Shown one piece after another: positions 1-9,455 of a stretch of 64,000 nucleotides of DNA. The DNA comes from Corallium rubrum. Taxonomy: Eukaryota; Cnidaria; Anthozoa; Scleralcyonacea; Coralliidae. Location of the stretch: assembly GCA_964035015.1 (NCBI GenBank), contig CAXIUP010000186.1, positions 186,001 to 250,000 of the forward strand, written 5' to 3'. Both the position numbers and the translations under genes were made by a program. Positions within the stretch are counted from its first letter, which is position 1; every line of letters begins with the position of its first letter. The notes beneath the pieces were generated by a model. That model did no database searches. It had not been told where the DNA came from and was given only the letters and a program-made list of their open reading frames with translations.

Positions 1-492
1 ATTCATAAGCTTTCATTTGATGTATATTTTAAGTTTCTATGTTGTGTGTAACTTTTTAAAATGTGCAAAATGTTCGCACCATATATTGCTCGATGCTCGT
101 CAAGTAATAATAATATGGACTTCTCACAACTGTTGTAGAATTTCGGATATTGTTTTTAAAATACATAACGCAAAACTTTGAAACATATATCAAACAGAAG
201 ATACTGTAAAATGCTATTTGCGGTACAACTTTCAAGTTTCTAGCTTAAGAAAAAGTATTTTAAAAATGGGAAAACGTACTCTTATCTTGGTCTGATCAAA
301 ATTGTGAAACTTTGGCCTGGGAGCCTCGTTTTCATGAGGCGTGACGTAATTATCGAAAAGGTGTATATGAATTGCTGGTGCGGAACAAAACTTGTTAAGT
401 TGATGCACATTTAATCGTTTAAATAATGCATTTCATAATATTGCCAACAAATTGTTGTGTTAATATTCAGTATAAAATAAGAAACAACTCAA
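1..492. other. AT-rich sequence with no recognised feature
   Basis: No open reading frame of note, tandem repeat or inverted repeat was seen. It lies 3' of the Cys-rich terminal exon that follows, so part may be that gene's 3' untranslated region. Confidence 0.4.
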
Positions 493-1425
493 TCAGTAGT
501 CAAAATCTTCTTTCAGTTTTTTTATCTTTTTCCAAACAACATCTTCCGACGATCTTCTCAGGGGTAAAACAATGCCCAGTGTCATCAAAGCATCAATAAC
601 GCCAGTGTATAAAGTGTAAACGGTGTTAGCATCCCAGGAATTGATGTAGCCATATCGAACAAAATGTGCAATAGCACACAAAACACACACTTCCAAAAAA
701 TTTTGAGGATTCTTATCCTGAGACGTACATTTTGGGATCTCTTTCCTCGACTTTTGCAAAGTGTGCTTAGCACGAGGTGAGTTTTTCTGTTTCTTTATAA
801 CCTTAAAAACCTTTGGCTTACACATAACTCCACCACAACGACCGTGACATTTGCATCTGTCACAACAAGTCTTAAATTTAAGGACGCATTTACACCTCTT
901 GTAACTGCGATATGTCTTTGCATTTTTCGTTTTGTGTGACTGACCACATCTGCAGCCTAAAAGAAAAATAAGAATGACTATAATTTAGTATTTTACGGTA
1001 TACGTGATGGTGTGGGATACAGTCAGGCCTGTGTTAAGCAGCATGATTTACTTTCGATGCTCGTGGCCCATGCTAACCCTTATTTACTGGCACAGAGGGA
1101 AAGAGTGTGTTTTCTTTCGTAAACTGAAACGTCGCGCCGCAGTGTCAAATCACGTCTGGTGTGTGGGTGACTTAAGCGTTCTAGTTATCCGCATTGAGTT
1201 TACTGGTTCCAGCTTACTTTTCCGACAAAACTCTAACGATCTTTGAAAAAACCCTCTGCCGAGTAGAAGAGTCGCTTGAATTTGTACGTCACTCGTAAAT
1301 CGTATAAATCTGATCAAGGCTTGCTAAATTAGGTGCAACTTTACACATACCTTTTCGTGACAATGTCATTGCTTTAGGCTTTTCATTAACCTGCCTCTCG
1401 GTACAGCCCTCTGAATTCTGCACAT
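493..1425 (-). CDS. Cys-rich protein, last two exons (partial gene)
   Basis: I do not recognise a specific gene. Two exons can be read on the minus strand: 1425-1351, ending in a GTATGTG donor, and 956-493, preceded by a TTTTCTTTTAG acceptor. They join in frame (phase 1) and end at a stop at 493. The joined region carries a dense cysteine cluster (GCRCGQ, KRCKC, CCDRCKCHGRCGG) of the CXC zinc-binding type, followed by a lysine-rich stretch and a tail of about 60 residues. A similar cluster ends the minus-strand gene at 43019, so this may be the 3' end of a related repeated gene. Upstream exons were not found; the next feature to the right is a foldback repeat. The exon borders are read by eye. 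Confidence 0.5.
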
Positions 1426-1606
1426 CTTAAGTTTAAAAGGAAAATACATATTGTACTATTTAACAGTGTGCATTAAAGGTATTGCCGGTATAAATATCAC
1501 TATTCAACAGTTTCAGCCACGTTCAAAAAACTATAATTATAATAAAACCATAATTATTACTGATATTAATACCATTACAACATTGAATTCTTTTGTTATC
1601 TAAGGG

Positions 1607-1809
1607 GGTTTACAGTCGGTTTCAGGTTACTTCTGACGGAAGTGTTCAGAAGTTCATTGGGAGGTTCACAAGTTCGTATTGAACTAGGCATTTGATTGGC
1701 TGCCAGCAACTAGCAGCCAATCAAATGCCTAGTTCAGTATAAACTTGTGAACCTCCGAATGAACTTCTGAACGTTTCCGTCAAAAGTAACCTGAAACCGA
1801 CTGTAAACC
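1607..1809. repeat. Foldback (inverted repeat) element, MITE-like
   Basis: The two halves are near-perfect reverse complements. The left arm begins GGTTTACAGTCGGTTTCAGG and the right arm ends with its complement. The arms are about 95 bp, meeting around GGCTGCCAGCAACTAGCAGCC near 1700, with only a few mismatches. It has no coding capacity. Such structures are typical of miniature foldback transposons. I could not define a convincing target duplication. Confidence 0.75.
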
Positions 1810-2017
1810 TCGAATTTCCCTCATTGCTCATGCAAGAGGGAAAATTTACCTGTGTCTACTAAATTTACTTCAAAAATATGTTATTCGTGAGGGAAATTTA
1901 GTAGAAGACAAATATCGAGTAGAGTAGCAAATCAGATTGCAGCATTTGCAATAGTATACTAGTTTAAAGTTTCCACTGAAGACTGATAGCATGACATTTC
2001 GGTTGCGTGATTAGTGA

Positions 2018-2338
2018 TTAAATGTCACTCAAGATTATGTTACCTGAAGGAGGTGAAGGTAATTGTGAAACAGCGTTATAGTGCCCAGGTCCTGAAGAAA
2101 TGTACGCCATGAAAATTGGCGTAGGTGTAATAACACTTCCATGTGGACAAACACTAATCAAAGGATTACTGGGGTCTGAAGTAATTATTACAAGGGGAAT
2201 TCCCAATAAATTGGCCATAGCCATTGGCATTAGATCTCCAAGTGGACCTCCATAAAACCCAGGTCTTTCGTAGCGAACCACTTCTGTAAAGTAGTCTATG
2301 TCATCTGGCAAAAAATTTACATATTCGTCTGCCAAATC
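2018..2338 (-). pseudogene. 3' part of OTU-domain transposon gene, severed by the Polinton
   Basis: This is the C-terminal portion of an OTU-type cysteine-protease domain. It includes the GPGHYNAV segment, which matches the catalytic-histidine region of OTU proteases, and a stop at 2018. The N-terminal part of the domain, with the catalytic-cysteine segment DGNCFF, lies on the same strand beyond the Polinton, reaching 19940. The break falls exactly at the 6-bp target duplication CAAATC, and the reading frame would continue across the empty site. The Polinton therefore interrupted one open frame. OTU domains remove ubiquitin in cells; in transposon genes of this kind their role is not known. 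The upstream part is already decayed by a stop and frameshifts, so the gene was probably dead or dying. Confidence 0.75.
2333..2338. repeat. Polinton target-site duplication, left copy
   Basis: CAAATC directly abuts the left end AGTAGTATAGG of the Polinton. The same six bases follow the right end. Six-base duplications are the rule for Polinton/Maverick integration. Confidence 0.93.
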
Positions 2339-2988
2339 AGTAGTATAGGACATGAGGGTACCGGCGCACTTTCTTTTTTTTTGCCAAAAACTGCCTCAGA
2401 ATGCTCGGATTCAGCGAGGAGGGTTGTTTGAAGAGGTGAGCTTTTTTAAAAATTTTTTAAAGTATAAGCAAAAGGGACGAAAAGGACCCCAACCAAAAAA
2501 AAAAAATGCTGGAATTCATCAAGAAAGGATGTTTGAAAGCGTTTTTTTAAAAAATAGACAATTTTGGCTGTTTTCACGATTTCTATATTCTCGTTTCAGT
2601 TCTTTTTTGTTCTTAATAAAATTTCTCCCAAATGTTAGTTTCCCTTTTCCAGACGCTTTTGTTGGATTTGATATAATAAAACACAACAGATCTCATACGA
2701 GTGGTCGGGGGTTAATCACAAACGAGCTGTATGTAAATTCCGTATGTCAGGTGACGGGGGACGGCCAATCATCTTTTGACCCATAAATTAAAGTTTTGGT
2801 TTTAGTTTTGGTTTTGGTTTTGGTTTCGTTTGGTTTTTGGTTTCTGTTCAGATACTTTTGTCTTGTGCTGGTACACATGTTTCCCCACAGTTATACCCCC
2901 AGATAGCAGTCCGAGACATGGTATATACGGCGTGATCATGGCTACAACTTTACCAACGTCACTTTTTAACAGTTTGTCTTTTTGTAAT
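2339..2988 (+). repeat. Polinton left terminal inverted repeat
   Basis: It is the reverse complement of 19272-19933 with a few substitutions and small length differences in homopolymer runs, making it 650 bp against 662 bp. It contains a TTTTGG-rich stretch near 2790-2830. Open frames inside it mirror those in the right copy and are unlikely to be genes. Confidence 0.93.
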
Positions 2989-3003
2989 CATGACAATTTT
3001 AAT

Positions 3004-3813
3004 ATGGAGGGAATTGAACTTAAACCATTAGACCCAAATCATGACTTGGACCCAAATCCTGAAAATGGTCAGGAGGAAACAGATTTTGGGGGTACTGATT
3101 CTTTGGAGAACTTTTCAGAGTATAATAGTGTTGGGTCTGGTCATGTTATTGATGGCCCCACTGTAAATAATGTGTCAGAAGACAGAACTGAGAGGATAAG
3201 AAGAAGGGCTGCATATGGAAACTGTGAGGACTTTTTCACAAATATACTAGAACTGGAACCACAATGCACTGACCCAATGTTTGTTGACTATCTGATTGAT
3301 AATAACATATTAAGTATATCCAGGGAGTTTAGTGGGTCTGGTTTAGTTATCGATTATTCTGTGAAATATTTGGGAGGTGATTTCCGGACAATTGGACGGG
3401 CTTTAACTGGGGAGGATGATGAACTACTAAGGGATGGTATTAGGACACACTATGATGAGTGGACTAAGGCTAACCTAAGTAGGAAACTGAGGAAGGCTGG
3501 AATTGTAACTGCCATTGGTTTAGGAGCGGTTGCATTAGTAGCTGGTCTGTCTGTAGGTCTAACCAGGCAGGGATCTGATATAGTTCATCAGGCTAAGAAA
3601 TGGGAAAAGTTACATCCATCGGAGAGAAGAGACACGGTACCGTGGACAGAAATACAAACAGCTGGTGGTAAGGTAATTGTTTTCACTGGAGAGTATTTAA
3701 TAGTGTTTATCATGGCGGCTGGATTATTTTCCTATCGTTACACTGAGAGAGTAATCTACGAACATAAGTGGGTAAAAATATATACCTTACCGGCTACAAT
3801 TGGCTTTTGTTAG
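3004..3813 (+). CDS. Polinton protein of unknown function with membrane segments
   Basis: The product is about 269 aa from the ATG at 3004; an in-frame ATG at 2938 lies inside the inverted repeat and is less likely. I do not recognise the family. The N-terminus is acidic and Asp/Asn/Glu-rich, the middle is mixed, and there are two hydrophobic segments. The first is an Ala/Gly/Val/Leu stretch at roughly residues 170-190. The second is near 230-250 and contains YLIVFIMAAGLF. The last residues are encoded by the beginning of the 20-bp tandem repeat that follows. It is the only rightward gene at the left end and lacks the TTAGTATA-type motif seen before other starts, so the start remains uncertain. 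It may be a virion-membrane or accessory protein (inference only). Confidence 0.6.
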   Translation: MEGIELKPLDPNHDLDPNPENGQEETDFGGTDSLENFSEYNSVGSGHVIDGPTVNNVSEDRTERIRRRAAYGNCEDFFTNILELEPQCTDPMFVDYLIDNNILSISREFSGSGLVIDYSVKYLGGDFRTIGRALTGEDDELLRDGIRTHYDEWTKANLSRKLRKAGIVTAIGLGAVALVAGLSVGLTRQGSDIVHQAKKWEKLHPSERRDTVPWTEIQTAGGKVIVFTGEYLIVFIMAAGLFSYRYTERVIYEHKWVKIYTLPATIGFC

Positions 3814-4292
3814 TTGTAATCGGTTTCTGTTGGATACGATCAGCTTTTGTCAGCTACAATCAGCTTTTGCCAGCTGTAATCGGTTTCTGTTGACTACAAT
3901 CAGCTTTTGCCAGCTGTAATCGGTTTCTGTTGACTACAATCGGTTTCTGTTGACTACAATCGGCTTTTGCCAGCTGCAATCAGCTTTTGCCAGCTGTAAT
4001 CGGTTTCTGTTGACTACAATCGGCTTTTGTCGGCTACAATCGGCTTTTGCTGACTACAATCGGCTTTTGCCGGCTACAATCGGTTCCCGACTGCTACAAT
4101 CGGTTTCCGATGGGTACAATCGGTTCCCGACTGCTACAATCGGTTTCCGACTGCTACAATCGGTTTCCGACTGCTACAATCGGTTTCCGATGGGTACAAT
4201 CGGTTTCCGATGGGTACAATCGGTTTCCGATGGGTACAATCGGTTTCCGATGGGTACAATCGGTTTCCGATGGGTACAATCGGTTTCCGATG
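3793..4292. repeat. 20-bp tandem repeat array in the Polinton
   Basis: About 25 copies of a 20-bp unit, with the later copies close to GGGTACAATCGGTTTCCGAT. Earlier copies are more diverged (CAGCTTTTGCCAGCTGTAAT type) and later ones nearly identical, as expected for expansion from the right side. The unit length is not a multiple of three, so the open frames running through it in two phases are artefacts. It separates the 269-aa gene from the 3' end of polB. Confidence 0.9.
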
Positions 4293-4365
4293 GTGAATAT
4301 TTAAGGTTTTAACGCGATAGGCTTTCTTATCGTTTGATGGAAGTCGACAAACAAATTTAGTTAGG

Positions 4366-4410
4366 TGTTCTGATGAGGCTTGATATCAGCCGAAACGACT
4401 CTACGAAATG
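4366..4410 (+). ncRNA. Hammerhead-ribozyme-like core (possibly degenerate)
   Basis: CTGATGA (4370-4376) is followed by a 4-bp stem GGCT/AGCC (4377-4380 with 4388-4391, 7-nt loop) and then GAAAC (4392-4396). This is the exact conserved core arrangement of hammerhead ribozymes, with the required G-C pair closing stem II. A 2-bp continuation of stem III (CG/CG, loop ACTCTA) can be drawn. However, the position that should be U before the cleavage nucleotide is A (4406), and stem I is weak, so activity is doubtful. It overlaps the polB 3' end in antisense and would lie downstream of the 269-aa gene on the same strand. Hammerheads are known in Penelope-like elements and retrozymes. Confidence 0.5.
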
Positions 4411-7400
4411 ATGCTTTTATGCCCGTACGCGTAGGAGCTAATCCCGTCTTCCAGCAAGTATCTCTTATCATCAAAGCATGAGAGTGACACCTTGTTTATC
4501 TCATAACTACCCAACTCATGTTTTACACTTCGGATGGTTTTCATTTTCTGAAATACCTGTTTCTTATCAAGTAATACGTTTTTATAGTTTTCATGTCTGA
4601 TCTGTTTTTTAGTGACACCCTTCTTAATTCCCTTCGCGGTTTTGCCACCTGTTCCGTTGTCTTTCAGGTAAGAATACATTTTACTTCTGAGACCAACGAA
4701 TTCGGTTATGGGAACGCCAGCCGCCTCGTCCTTCATCTTCCCAATAACCTTCTTGTTTGAATTGTTGTGATACGGTAAGCTCTCTGGATAGTCCGAATTG
4801 TCAAAAATATCTTTATCAGCCCAGAAGTCTTTGTAAACGTCTTCCGCCTCAATCTCATATGTCAGACTGTCCATGTCTGTGAACAACAACTTAGCCCTAC
4901 TTCCATATTTCTCTAACACATAATTGTAATGGAAATCATACATTAGAGTTTTCGATAGATCCAGGATACACATACCAACGTATGCTGGTCGGTTCAACGT
5001 CAAGACTTCCTTAATCTTATGAACGGCAACCAGGTTTTCGTTAAATATTTTGGCGGATACGAAGGTTGGTTTGGAAGCCAGCCTCAACAGCTTTTCTTCA
5101 CACGTGACCAACCGGACATCTACGCGCTTTCTCAAATTCTCCATTGTTTTGCCGAAGACGCTGTTGTTCATCAGCTTGAAGAAGTCCTTTTCAAAGGCGT
5201 TCCTGGCGGCGGTTCTCTTCACCGTGTTGAAGTCGATGTACTGCTTCAGCCAAGGGGATTGATTGAACAACAAAACCCGGTGAACTTTTTTCACCTTCAT
5301 CCCAAGTCTGACGTACAGCTGTAGGTTTCTGTAGTGGACGACATACCTTTCCTTCCCCATCAGGTTGGTTATCAACTTACTGACACCACCAACGCTGACT
5401 CCGAACTTTTCCTCAATCTTAAAACAATACTCCGACAACATATCTTCCCGTATTTCCATCTTCTCAGGGGCTAATGGGTAGTCGTTGTGTAGATCGTGGA
5501 GTTCAGGAGGATACTCAAGATCAACCTCAAGTATCATTCCAGTCCGACTGTCATTCTCCGGAAGTTCCCAGGCTAGGTTTTTTAGCTTAGATTCACTCAT
5601 CCACTTAAATCCACCAGTCGGAAGGCACTGACTCATGGCCCAACCATACAGATTATTGGCGTCCAGATACATTATATACTTCACAGCCTCGTCCTCACTA
5701 TACCCCTTCATGTATGGGTTGTTTGCTTTCCCATATCTGTTGGCTATGTAGCTAACCCCACCTCTCATCCCTTTCTCGATGAACTGGAACATGTCGATGT
5801 CAGTCATTAGCTCCAACGTAATCCCAGTCATCTTCAGCATAGCGTCCCATGCCAACCCAGGTGAAGTGAAGTAGTGACAGGGGTCCAGCTTATAGTACTG
5901 AACACAGGTCTTCCTAAAGTTCTCAAAGACGTCAGCTAACAGCAACACATCTGATTTTAGATACACGTCATGGTAGTCCCCCATTGTCCTTATTCCAAAC
6001 GACTCCCAAACCTTCAAAGCGTGTTGGTAATCGGTGTCTGATATCTCCTCATCATTCAACACGCTGTAGAACTCACTCTTTGGTGGCAACCTTATTTCCT
6101 CAAACCGACTGAAGTTGTCCATGTAGTCATAGGGGTAAACACCCGTCGTTCTCATCAGGTCCAACCTTTCACCAAATTCTTCGGCTGTGTACCTAAAGGC
6201 GTCCCCCGGGAGATTTCCCACCAATTTTTCCAATGAACTACTCATGAACTGAAGACTGTCCAGAAACACAAGGTTCTTACCTAACATGAAGGCCATGTAC
6301 TTTTCCATATTATTCGGAATGACATTAATTTCCTGTCCGAATTTTCCGATTTCTCCCATGATGAGATGACTGTCATAACCCCTCAGGTTGTGTAAGATGA
6401 CTGGTATTTTATCAGTCATTCTATGATTTCTGTTACAAAGCTGGTGGGCAGATCCCCGATATCTTCCCGTCACATGACAGTGGTCCCGGACCCTAACATC
6501 CCTTTCCCCATACTCCCGACCACAGATGTGACACCCGTTGGCGTCTCTGAAGTCCGCCCTGTTGGAATCAGTCAGGACCATATCCTGGCTGAAGTGCTCT
6601 TTCCAAATACCCTTACAATACTCCACTTCTTCCAACATCTTTCCAATGAACTTGTTGACAGCACCAGGGCCTCTATACACCGGAACAGGTTTGCTGTATC
6701 TGTCGTCATAACAACAGACAACCTTATACCCATAACCACAATCAGTATGTTTTTGATACCTCTCCATGTACGGTCTCTTCTCTTTCTCCTCTCGGTCTGA
6801 CTCCGACACCTCCGGTCTGTTGACCTTTTCCGTGATCGCCTCGAAGTCAGCGTACACGACAAACGGAACGTTTAGCTGTTTGTGAAAATTACTATACCTC
6901 AACACGTTTTTACCGGGGTCGGGCATCCTGACGGCTTGTTTACCATTCACACTGATACACACAACCTTATGCCTATCTAGAACCTCCGTTGAACTGAAAC
7001 ATTGGAGACAGTAAACACAGAAGTGTTTTTTCCTCCTATGTTTTGTTTTGTTGTACATAAACCTATCAAAGTCCTTGATGAGGACGTAATGTCTGTTGTT
7101 TCCGTTGGTTATAATCAGGAGGCTCATGAGGTCGGCGAACCTTTCCTCTGATACGTAGACCGGAAAGGTTAACCCGTCCTCATAACCAAAAACGTTTATA
7201 CGTATCTCATTCTGTTTCTCCACCCGGTTGTACTGTTTTTGAGTCACAGGGAAGCTGATTCCACCATAATCCAAGTCGTCAACATGACCCCAGTACTTAG
7301 ACACCCTTTGTGGGTCTTTTGGGACAGGAAACTTATGAGCCAGATGACACCACATAAAACACCTATCATCATTATTCTTAACGTTGATCAACCCCTTCCG

Positions 7401-7943
7401 ACTATTCTTCAGCTCCTTAGGGAGGTCGACATAACTGGAGCCTTCCAGTGGACTGTAGACAGTCAGATTAACGTAGTGACCATCTACTGAGGTTACTGTC
7501 CAGCCAGATCCCTCGCTTATCCATCGGGCTATCCCAGCCACCACCTCTTCATTCGCGGTGTCAACGTCCTGACCGATCTCATTACCGCTGATTATCGTCT
7601 TGATGTGGCTGTTGAAGTGAGCAGTCTTATAAGTTGTTCCGTCGGACACCCCCTTTTCAAGCGTCACAACCAGCGTTTCAGCGAACTTCAACCCCCTCAT
7701 TTCAGCAAGCTCCCGGCGTAGTAACCGTACCACGTCATTCGTGAGAGCGTTTACCTGTTCCAGTGGGTGTTGACTCACCACAGCACAACTGAACGACTTG
7801 GTCTTACCCCTCAGAGCTCTGTCTAACTGATTTATGTCGTAACCGATTAGTCTCCCGTAGAGACGGGGGTCTATATCATCGGAATAGTCAAACATGTCAG
7901 GGTCTAAGTCGTCGTCCTGGTGGATCATGACATCTGGGTCCAT
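4401..7943 (-). CDS. polB: Protein-primed family B DNA polymerase
   Basis: The product replicates the element's linear DNA from a protein primer. It has 1,180 aa from the ATG at 7943; the open frame extends 7 codons further but only to a GTG. In order: a C2H2-like finger near residue 311 (CVYC..CF), exonuclease motif I (YADFEA, about 363), an endonuclease-VII-like zinc/HNH segment (CHICGREYG..RDHCH, about 473), exonuclease motif II (HNLRGYDSH, about 521), polymerase motif A (LDANNLYGWAM, about 761), motif B (KLMNNSVFGKT, about 928) and motif C (FTDMDSLTYEI, about 1024). All catalytic aspartates are present and the length fits Polinton polymerases. The start is preceded by TTATAACG. The upstream zinc-ribbon ORF overlaps its 5' end by 47 bp in another frame. 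Its 3' end abuts the hammerhead-like core on the other strand. Confidence 0.95.
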   Translation of the reverse strand: MDPDVMIHQDDDLDPDMFDYSDDIDPRLYGRLIGYDINQLDRALRGKTKSFSCAVVSQHPLEQVNALTNDVVRLLRRELAEMRGLKFAETLVVTLEKGVSDGTTYKTAHFNSHIKTIISGNEIGQDVDTANEEVVAGIARWISEGSGWTVTSVDGHYVNLTVYSPLEGSSYVDLPKELKNSRKGLINVKNNDDRCFMWCHLAHKFPVPKDPQRVSKYWGHVDDLDYGGISFPVTQKQYNRVEKQNEIRINVFGYEDGLTFPVYVSEERFADLMSLLIITNGNNRHYVLIKDFDRFMYNKTKHRRKKHFCVYCLQCFSSTEVLDRHKVVCISVNGKQAVRMPDPGKNVLRYSNFHKQLNVPFVVYADFEAITEKVNRPEVSESDREEKEKRPYMERYQKHTDCGYGYKVVCCYDDRYSKPVPVYRGPGAVNKFIGKMLEEVEYCKGIWKEHFSQDMVLTDSNRADFRDANGCHICGREYGERDVRVRDHCHVTGRYRGSAHQLCNRNHRMTDKIPVILHNLRGYDSHLIMGEIGKFGQEINVIPNNMEKYMAFMLGKNLVFLDSLQFMSSSLEKLVGNLPGDAFRYTAEEFGERLDLMRTTGVYPYDYMDNFSRFEEIRLPPKSEFYSVLNDEEISDTDYQHALKVWESFGIRTMGDYHDVYLKSDVLLLADVFENFRKTCVQYYKLDPCHYFTSPGLAWDAMLKMTGITLELMTDIDMFQFIEKGMRGGVSYIANRYGKANNPYMKGYSEDEAVKYIMYLDANNLYGWAMSQCLPTGGFKWMSESKLKNLAWELPENDSRTGMILEVDLEYPPELHDLHNDYPLAPEKMEIREDMLSEYCFKIEEKFGVSVGGVSKLITNLMGKERYVVHYRNLQLYVRLGMKVKKVHRVLLFNQSPWLKQYIDFNTVKRTAARNAFEKDFFKLMNNSVFGKTMENLRKRVDVRLVTCEEKLLRLASKPTFVSAKIFNENLVAVHKIKEVLTLNRPAYVGMCILDLSKTLMYDFHYNYVLEKYGSRAKLLFTDMDSLTYEIEAEDVYKDFWADKDIFDNSDYPESLPYHNNSNKKVIGKMKDEAAGVPITEFVGLRSKMYSYLKDNGTGGKTAKGIKKGVTKKQIRHENYKNVLLDKKQVFQKMKTIRSVKHELGSYEINKVSLSCFDDKRYLLEDGISSYAYGHKSIIS

Positions 7944-8562
7944 CGTTATAACAGGGGTGATCACATTTCGTTAGGTGTCGCTCCAACCACTTGGTGTAGA
8001 ACTTGTCCGGGGTACGATCCCAACCAAGTTCTTTATACACAATCCCAAACAGATTGTTATCAAACAGGTCCTTCGTTTTCCCCTTTTTAAGATCCTTCAA
8101 ACCACCCAGTAACCCAATCCCTCTTCTTGAGCACAATCTGATGATGTAATAATTGTATCTGGACAGGTTACGGCCTCTTATCAGGCCCTTACCTCTCATC
8201 ACTTGGAGAACCTTGGAAAAGTCGGCTAGGACGACGTCAACAGCTGTATCCCTGACAACTCTGGTGAGTTTCTTTTTCATCCAATGATTTCTCGAATGCT
8301 CACTTCTACGACCAACAGCCCTCAAATATCTTCCGACAACATATCCATACTTCGTGTCACCACATCCTGGACAGGAATACATCTCAGTGCTCACCTTCAC
8401 ACGAAATCTGGAACAATCTCCACACCACAGTTTCGTACTACAACCGGTTAGATCCCAGGTCGGGGCTACTAACTCAATCCCCATCTGCTTACAGACCCAT
8501 TCAACGCCCGAAGACGGTAAATCCTTCAGCCCCTCCGGTAAGTCCGACCAGGAAACAGACAT
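7897..8562 (-). CDS. Zinc-ribbon protein of the Polinton
   Basis: A 221-aa protein. An N-terminal zinc ribbon is visible (CGDCSRF..YSCPGCG, about residues 48-70), followed by a basic helical region and a C-terminal Cys/His cluster (CDHPCYND..RCH). I do not recognise a named family. A single N-terminal ribbon followed by a basic body recalls viral late transcription factors of the VLTF3/TFIIB type, but this is a guess from layout. It is the gene immediately upstream of polB on the same strand, overlapping its start. The sequence TTAGTTATA immediately precedes its ATG, the motif shared by other genes of the element. Confidence 0.7.
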   Translation of the reverse strand: MSVSWSDLPEGLKDLPSSGVEWVCKQMGIELVAPTWDLTGCSTKLWCGDCSRFRVKVSTEMYSCPGCGDTKYGYVVGRYLRAVGRRSEHSRNHWMKKKLTRVVRDTAVDVVLADFSKVLQVMRGKGLIRGRNLSRYNYYIIRLCSRRGIGLLGGLKDLKKGKTKDLFDNNLFGIVYKELGWDRTPDKFYTKWLERHLTKCDHPCYNDGPRCHDPPGRRLRP

Positions 8563-8594
8563 TATAACTAAGCCCTAACAAATCCCCTTAACCC

Positions 8595-9014
8595 CTACAA
8601 AACAAACCTAGACACCAAATACCCACCAACCAGACCAACAGACCCAATAAACAGGGTTTGATACTCTTTCATCTCACTCGATGGTTTGTAATAGTCAGAC
8701 AACTCAGGCTTTGGTTGGGACAACCCAACGACCTCAGCCTGCTCCAACCTATCCCTCAGCAGATCCAGAGCATGGTTCGTTGTGTTGATGTCAGCGTTGG
8801 CGTCAGACAGCTCCTGCCTCATCCTCTGTATCCTATCCTTCTTATCCACCTCGCCTTCATACCATTTCTCCTTCGCCCTAGCCAGCTGCTCAAGGGCGTG
8901 GTTGTGTCTCTTAATCTCAGCCTCATATCCGCTGTGATTTAACTTTGAAAACATGAATCCAGCGCCCGCGAAGGCCAAGGCGTTAAACAGTCCACCAGCA
9001 ACCACACTAGCCAT
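8595..9014 (-). CDS. Membrane-anchored coiled-coil protein of the Polinton
   Basis: 139 aa. A hydrophobic, Ala/Gly-rich segment occupies residues 3-22. A charged region of about 80 residues rich in Glu, Arg, Lys and Ala follows, predicted by eye to be coiled coil. A second hydrophobic segment (IGSVGLVGGYLVSRFVL) ends the protein. This layout suggests a protein held at a membrane by both ends or a two-pass protein with an internal rod, perhaps a virion component (inference). It lies 33 bp downstream of the nuclease-like gene on the same strand. CTAGTTATATAT precedes the ATG. Confidence 0.7.
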   Translation of the reverse strand: MASVVAGGLFNALAFAGAGFMFSKLNHSGYEAEIKRHNHALEQLARAKEKWYEGEVDKKDRIQRMRQELSDANADINTTNHALDLLRDRLEQAEVVGLSQPKPELSDYYKPSSEMKEYQTLFIGSVGLVGGYLVSRFVL

Positions 9015-9041
9015 ATATATAACTAGACATAATACACTTCG

Positions 9042-9425
9042 TTACAGAGATTCGATAATAGAATGGATGTTACGCCTTTCCCAATACGGAATTCTGATTA
9101 TCTGATAACCGTTGTTCTCGGCGTACTCGTCTTTCATCCGATCGTGTATCTTTTGTACCTTAAAGCGTCTTTCTGCCTCTTCCTGGGTTAACTTACCAGA
9201 CCAGGTGGAAGGGCTGAAATGTTGTTCACCATCATACTCAATAAGTAAGAAAAAACCATCGCTAAGAGGTACCGCGAAGTCATACCTCAGAAGGCCGCCA
9301 CCCAACCCCACTAACCCATCAAAGGTTTTCTCCCTAACCGCCTCAATTCTGTTAACACGTAAAGCATCCCACACATCTCTTTCTCCCCTAGACATAGGGG
9401 GTAGCCAACGTGTCCCGACCTCCAT
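9042..9425 (-). CDS. PD-(D/E)XK-like nuclease
   Basis: 127 aa from the ATG at 9425 (a GTG-initiated extension was ignored). The core reads RYDFAVPL followed by a strand and IEYDGEQHF, then KIHDRMKDEYAENNGY and IIRIPYWE. This order of Asp, Glu-x-Asp-Gly-x-Gln-His, a basic helix and an ILRIPY-like strand is characteristic of small restriction-endonuclease-fold (Vsr-like) nucleases found in large DNA viruses and phages. It probably cuts or nicks DNA in replication, recombination or defence (inference). It has no signal or membrane segment. It is not one of the canonical Polinton genes known to me. It sits in the leftward gene block between a small membrane protein and the coiled-coil protein. 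Confidence 0.72.
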   Translation of the reverse strand: MEVGTRWLPPMSRGERDVWDALRVNRIEAVREKTFDGLVGLGGGLLRYDFAVPLSDGFFLLIEYDGEQHFSPSTWSGKLTQEEAERRFKVQKIHDRMKDEYAENNGYQIIRIPYWERRNIHSIIESL

Positions 9426-9455
9426 AATAACCACTGCGCATGGAACCCCCTTAGG

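Noticed and set aside
2352-2786. 144-aa frame in the left Polinton end (mirror at 19486-19920)
   Set aside because: Lies wholly in the inverted repeats, is low in complexity (Phe/Lys runs) and differs between the two copies. No domain; treated as non-coding.
3950-4312. 120-aa and 85-aa plus-strand frames with Ile-Gly-Phe repeats
   Set aside because: Products of the 20-bp tandem array, open in two phases; not real proteins.
5019-5324. Plus-strand frames inside polB and other antisense frames
   Set aside because: Shadows of the polymerase gene with no motifs.
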